DNA from: an uncultured Fibrobacter sp. | Lineage (GTDB): Bacteria > Fibrobacterota > Fibrobacteria > Fibrobacterales > Fibrobacteraceae | DNA length: 64,000 bases | Assembly: GCA_946414025.1 (NCBI GenBank) | Contig: CAMKMX010000008.1 | Coordinates: 21,309-85,308 of the forward strand | Direction of reading: 5' to 3' | In this document: positions 62,116 to 64,000 of the stretch, piece by piece | Position numbering within the stretch: the first letter of the stretch is position 1 | Layout of the letters: each line of letters begins with the position of its first letter | Notes under the pieces: generated by a model | The model's database searches: none | Seen by the model: the letters and a program-made list of their open reading frames with translations, nothing else | What the model was told of the DNA's origin: nothing | Position numbers and translations under genes: made by a program

Positions 62116-63081
62116 ATGTTCAAAGTTTTCGTAGACGGTGAAGCAGGAACCACAGGCCTGCAGATTTATGAACGGCTCGCGAAGCGTAGCGACATCGAAG
62201 TGCTGCGCATTTCTCCCGAACTCCGCAAGGACATCGCCGAACGCAAGAGGCTCATCAACGAGTCCGACGTGACGTTCCTGTGCCTGCCCGACGCAGCCGC
62301 CATCGAAAGCGCCGCCCTCTGCGAAAACCCGAACACTTGCGTCATAGACGCCTCTACGGCCCACCGCGTGAACCCCGCCTGGACCTACGGCATGCCGGAA
62401 CTCAGCCCCGCCCAGCGCGAAGCCATCGCGAAGGCCAAGCGTATCGCGAACCCCGGCTGTCACGCCTCCGGATTCATTCTCGGCGTGCACCCGCTGGTCG
62501 CCGCAGGAATCCTCCCGAAGAGCGCGAACCTCGCCGCCTACAGCATCACCGGATACTCCGGCGGCGGCAAGAAGCTCATCGCCGAATACGAGGACGCAGC
62601 GGCACTTGCACACGCTGCCGGCGAATCGAAGGCCATCATGGCTCCGGCCCCGTACGCGCTTGCGCTCGCACACAAGCACCTCCCCGAGATGAAAAAATAC
62701 TGCGAACTTGAAAACGTTCCGTTCTTCAATCCGGTGCTTGGGCCATACTACAAAGGTATGGCCGTGACCGTCGCCATCTTCGCGAACGAACTCACCAAGA
62801 AGGTGGGCCCCGAAGGCCTTACCGAAATTTTGGCGAAGCATTACGAAGGCTGCCGCTTTGTGAAGGTGATGTCCTATGAAGCAGCCCCCGTGCTGTTCAA
62901 TGGCCGCCTGGACGCTACCGTCTGTAACGACACCAACAACGCCCGCATCCAGGTTTTCGGCAACGAAAACGTGATGCAGGTGACGACGATTATCGACAAC
63001 CTGGGCAAGGGCGCCAGCGGCGCCGCCATCCAGAACATGAACATCGCCCTCGGACTTGACGAAGGGATTAGCCTGGTTTAG
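62116..63081 (+). CDS. argC: N-acetyl-gamma-glutamyl-phosphate reductase (short, type 2)
   Basis: The protein has 321 residues. The N-terminal Rossmann motif is VFVDGEAGTTGLQIYERLAKR. The catalytic cysteine is in IANPGCHASGF near residue 117, and the active-site region YSITGYSGGGKKLIAEYED and GPYYKGMAVTVAIF follow. The short form of about 310 residues is the ArgC type 2 family. It reduces N-acetyl-glutamyl phosphate in arginine synthesis. The leader is a tandem repeat with no clear Shine-Dalgarno. The stop overlaps the convergent DUF4143 gene by 4 bases. Confidence 0.92.
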   Translation: MFKVFVDGEAGTTGLQIYERLAKRSDIEVLRISPELRKDIAERKRLINESDVTFLCLPDAAAIESAALCENPNTCVIDASTAHRVNPAWTYGMPELSPAQREAIAKAKRIANPGCHASGFILGVHPLVAAGILPKSANLAAYSITGYSGGGKKLIAEYEDAAALAHAAGESKAIMAPAPYALALAHKHLPEMKKYCELENVPFFNPVLGPYYKGMAVTVAIFANELTKKVGPEGLTEILAKHYEGCRFVKVMSYEAAPVLFNGRLDATVCNDTNNARIQVFGNENVMQVTTIIDNLGKGASGAAIQNMNIALGLDEGISLV

Positions 63082-64000
63082 GCCAAGCCCTTTAAATATT
63101 CCTCGACATTCAGATAGTTAATATTACCGAGCGCTCCCGCGGGGCCTCGGTATATTATGTTTTTGCTCAAAATCTTGCCGTAGCGGAATTCCGTATCGGC
63201 GCATTTTTTTGCGTCCAGCAAGTGACGGCACTGTTCCTTGGCCACCTGGTCGCTGTGCTTGATTTCGTAGATTTCGCAGCAGGCGTTTTTCGGGTCAAAC
63301 ACCACCATATCAAATTCACCGACGGCAAACTGCAACTGAAAAACTTGCTTTTCGGGCCTAGCCATCTTGGTCTCGAGCAATACAATTTCTTCCATCATGC
63401 GACCACGAATCTCGTCAAGAATTCGCTTTTCTATGGACATGCGCTCGGCTATCGGAACATTCCTGAACGCCTCGTCGAGCAACAAGCTCTGGATAAGCGC
63501 CGACGCCTGAGCGTAACGAAGCCCCGGCTGCGAAAAAACTGTACGCGACATACGCGCATTCAAGTTCGTCATGTTTACCACATCAATGTCGCACGTAAGG
63601 TCCAACAAGTCCAAATATTCCTTAATCTCCGCACGGTGAGCCTCGTCTATTCCGACAGACAGTTCCGCCTTATCACGAATCTGCAAAAGATGCTTAAGCC
63701 TCTTCGTTACCGCACCTATATCAACCCTATCCAAGACATCCTTGGGTCTGAACCTGTCGCGACGCAGATTCTGTGCGGAACGGCTCAAGTCGCCTGACTT
63801 AAACGTTCTTGTCAACACCTCTATCGTAAAGCGATGATTCACGTCCTCCACGATGCGGTTAATCGAATTCGTCAGCTCCCCCGCATCATAGAGTTCTTGC
63901 AACGAGCGGAAATGCCCCTCATGCTGATAGCACTTCAAGGAATGCTGAATATTGCGGGCAATGGCGGAATCCACATAATCGTCCGCGCTCTCTTTCGTCG
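63078..64000 (-). CDS. ATP-binding protein, C-terminal DUF4143 part (5' end outside window)
   Basis: 307 codons of an open frame that runs off the right edge. A regulatory helical region is followed by the DUF4143 nuclease-like domain (FAVGEFDMVVFDPKNACCEIYEIKHSDQVAKEQCRHLLDA), and the end is GILSKNIIYRGPAG-like (KILSKNIIYRGPAGALGNINYLN). Such proteins usually begin with an AAA ATPase domain, which would lie outside the window. Function unknown. It overlaps argC tail to tail by 4 bases. Confidence 0.75.
   Translation of the reverse strand, partial: TKESADDYVDSAIARNIQHSLKCYQHEGHFRSLQELYDAGELTNSINRIVEDVNHRFTIEVLTRTFKSGDLSRSAQNLRRDRFRPKDVLDRVDIGAVTKRLKHLLQIRDKAELSVGIDEAHRAEIKEYLDLLDLTCDIDVVNMTNLNARMSRTVFSQPGLRYAQASALIQSLLLDEAFRNVPIAERMSIEKRILDEIRGRMMEEIVLLETKMARPEKQVFQLQFAVGEFDMVVFDPKNACCEIYEIKHSDQVAKEQCRHLLDAKKCADTEFRYGKILSKNIIYRGPAGALGNINYLNVEEYLKGLA

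Overview
The window is a chromosome segment of a Fibrobacter-like bacterium. The pointers are a FISUMP-domain lipoprotein (Fibrobacter succinogenes major paralogous domain) overlapped by a TIGR02147-type regulator, a secreted GH11 xylanase with a CBM6 module and a basic C-terminal tail, poly-serine linkers in envelope proteins, and promoters that look like the Bacteroidetes/FCB type (TTG, 19-20 bp, TAnnTTTG). Most of the sequence is ordinary core genome at moderately high GC, interrupted by AT-rich accessory patches.

Layout. 1-3.3 kb: tex (3' end outside the window) and a DUF3300 secreted protein. 3.3-5.2 kb: a small accessory patch with a GNAT-like gene overlapping a 61-residue gene, a repeat-rich gap and a small membrane protein. 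5.2-8.9 kb: the FISUMP lipoprotein/TIGR02147 pair, both carrying REP palindromes inside their coding ends. 9.3-16.7 kb: thioesterase, glgB, a nucleotidyltransferase, tRNA-Lys, a Xer recombinase, leuB and an SDR. 16.9-21.7 kb: an AT-rich island with a GIY-YIG nuclease, two small exported proteins and a trypsin-like protease in one apparent operon, then an ORF6N protein. 21.7-26.6 kb: a leuA-led operon with an aminotransferase, a HigA-like protein and a PmbA/TldE protein. 26.8-32.7 kb: the xylanase, gyrA, surE and a SpoU methyltransferase. 32.7-34.3 kb: an AbiEi/AbiEii toxin-antitoxin cassette between two perfect 48-bp direct repeats of the 3' end of the SpoU gene. 34.4-44.6 kb: MATE pump, ffh, glutamine synthetase, an EcsC-like protein, an organelle-type EF-G, mazG, dprA and a FtsB-like protein. 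44.7-53.8 kb: an RND efflux pair, two overlapping DUF5683-like envelope proteins, the rpsF-rpsR-rplI operon with a structured leader, an outer-membrane-like protein and a thioredoxin-fold protein. 53.9-64 kb: groSL, an HTH regulator, tRNA-Arg plus a truncated second copy, a class A PBP, rlmN, a TPMT-like methyltransferase, a YchJ-like protein, argC and the 3' part of an ATPase/DUF4143 gene.

How the genes work together. leuA and leuB belong to leucine synthesis and argC to arginine synthesis. glgB makes glycogen branches. The xylanase serves plant-fibre degradation. surE-gyrA, ffh, fusA, rpsF-rpsR-rplI, groSL, rlmN and tex are housekeeping. mazG and dprA start only three bases apart on opposite strands.

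The two most unusual signals are the AbiE cassette, inserted like a tiny site-specific element but with no recombinase, and a family of five dispersed two-hairpin elements (15.7, 39.8, 42.1, 44.6 and 57.0 kb). The stems of these elements differ between copies but keep pairing, as expected of a structured RNA or a mobile palindromic element. One copy starts inside the last codons of leuB, and another sits against a truncated tRNA-Arg gene. All functional calls rest on reading the sequence; no database search was run.
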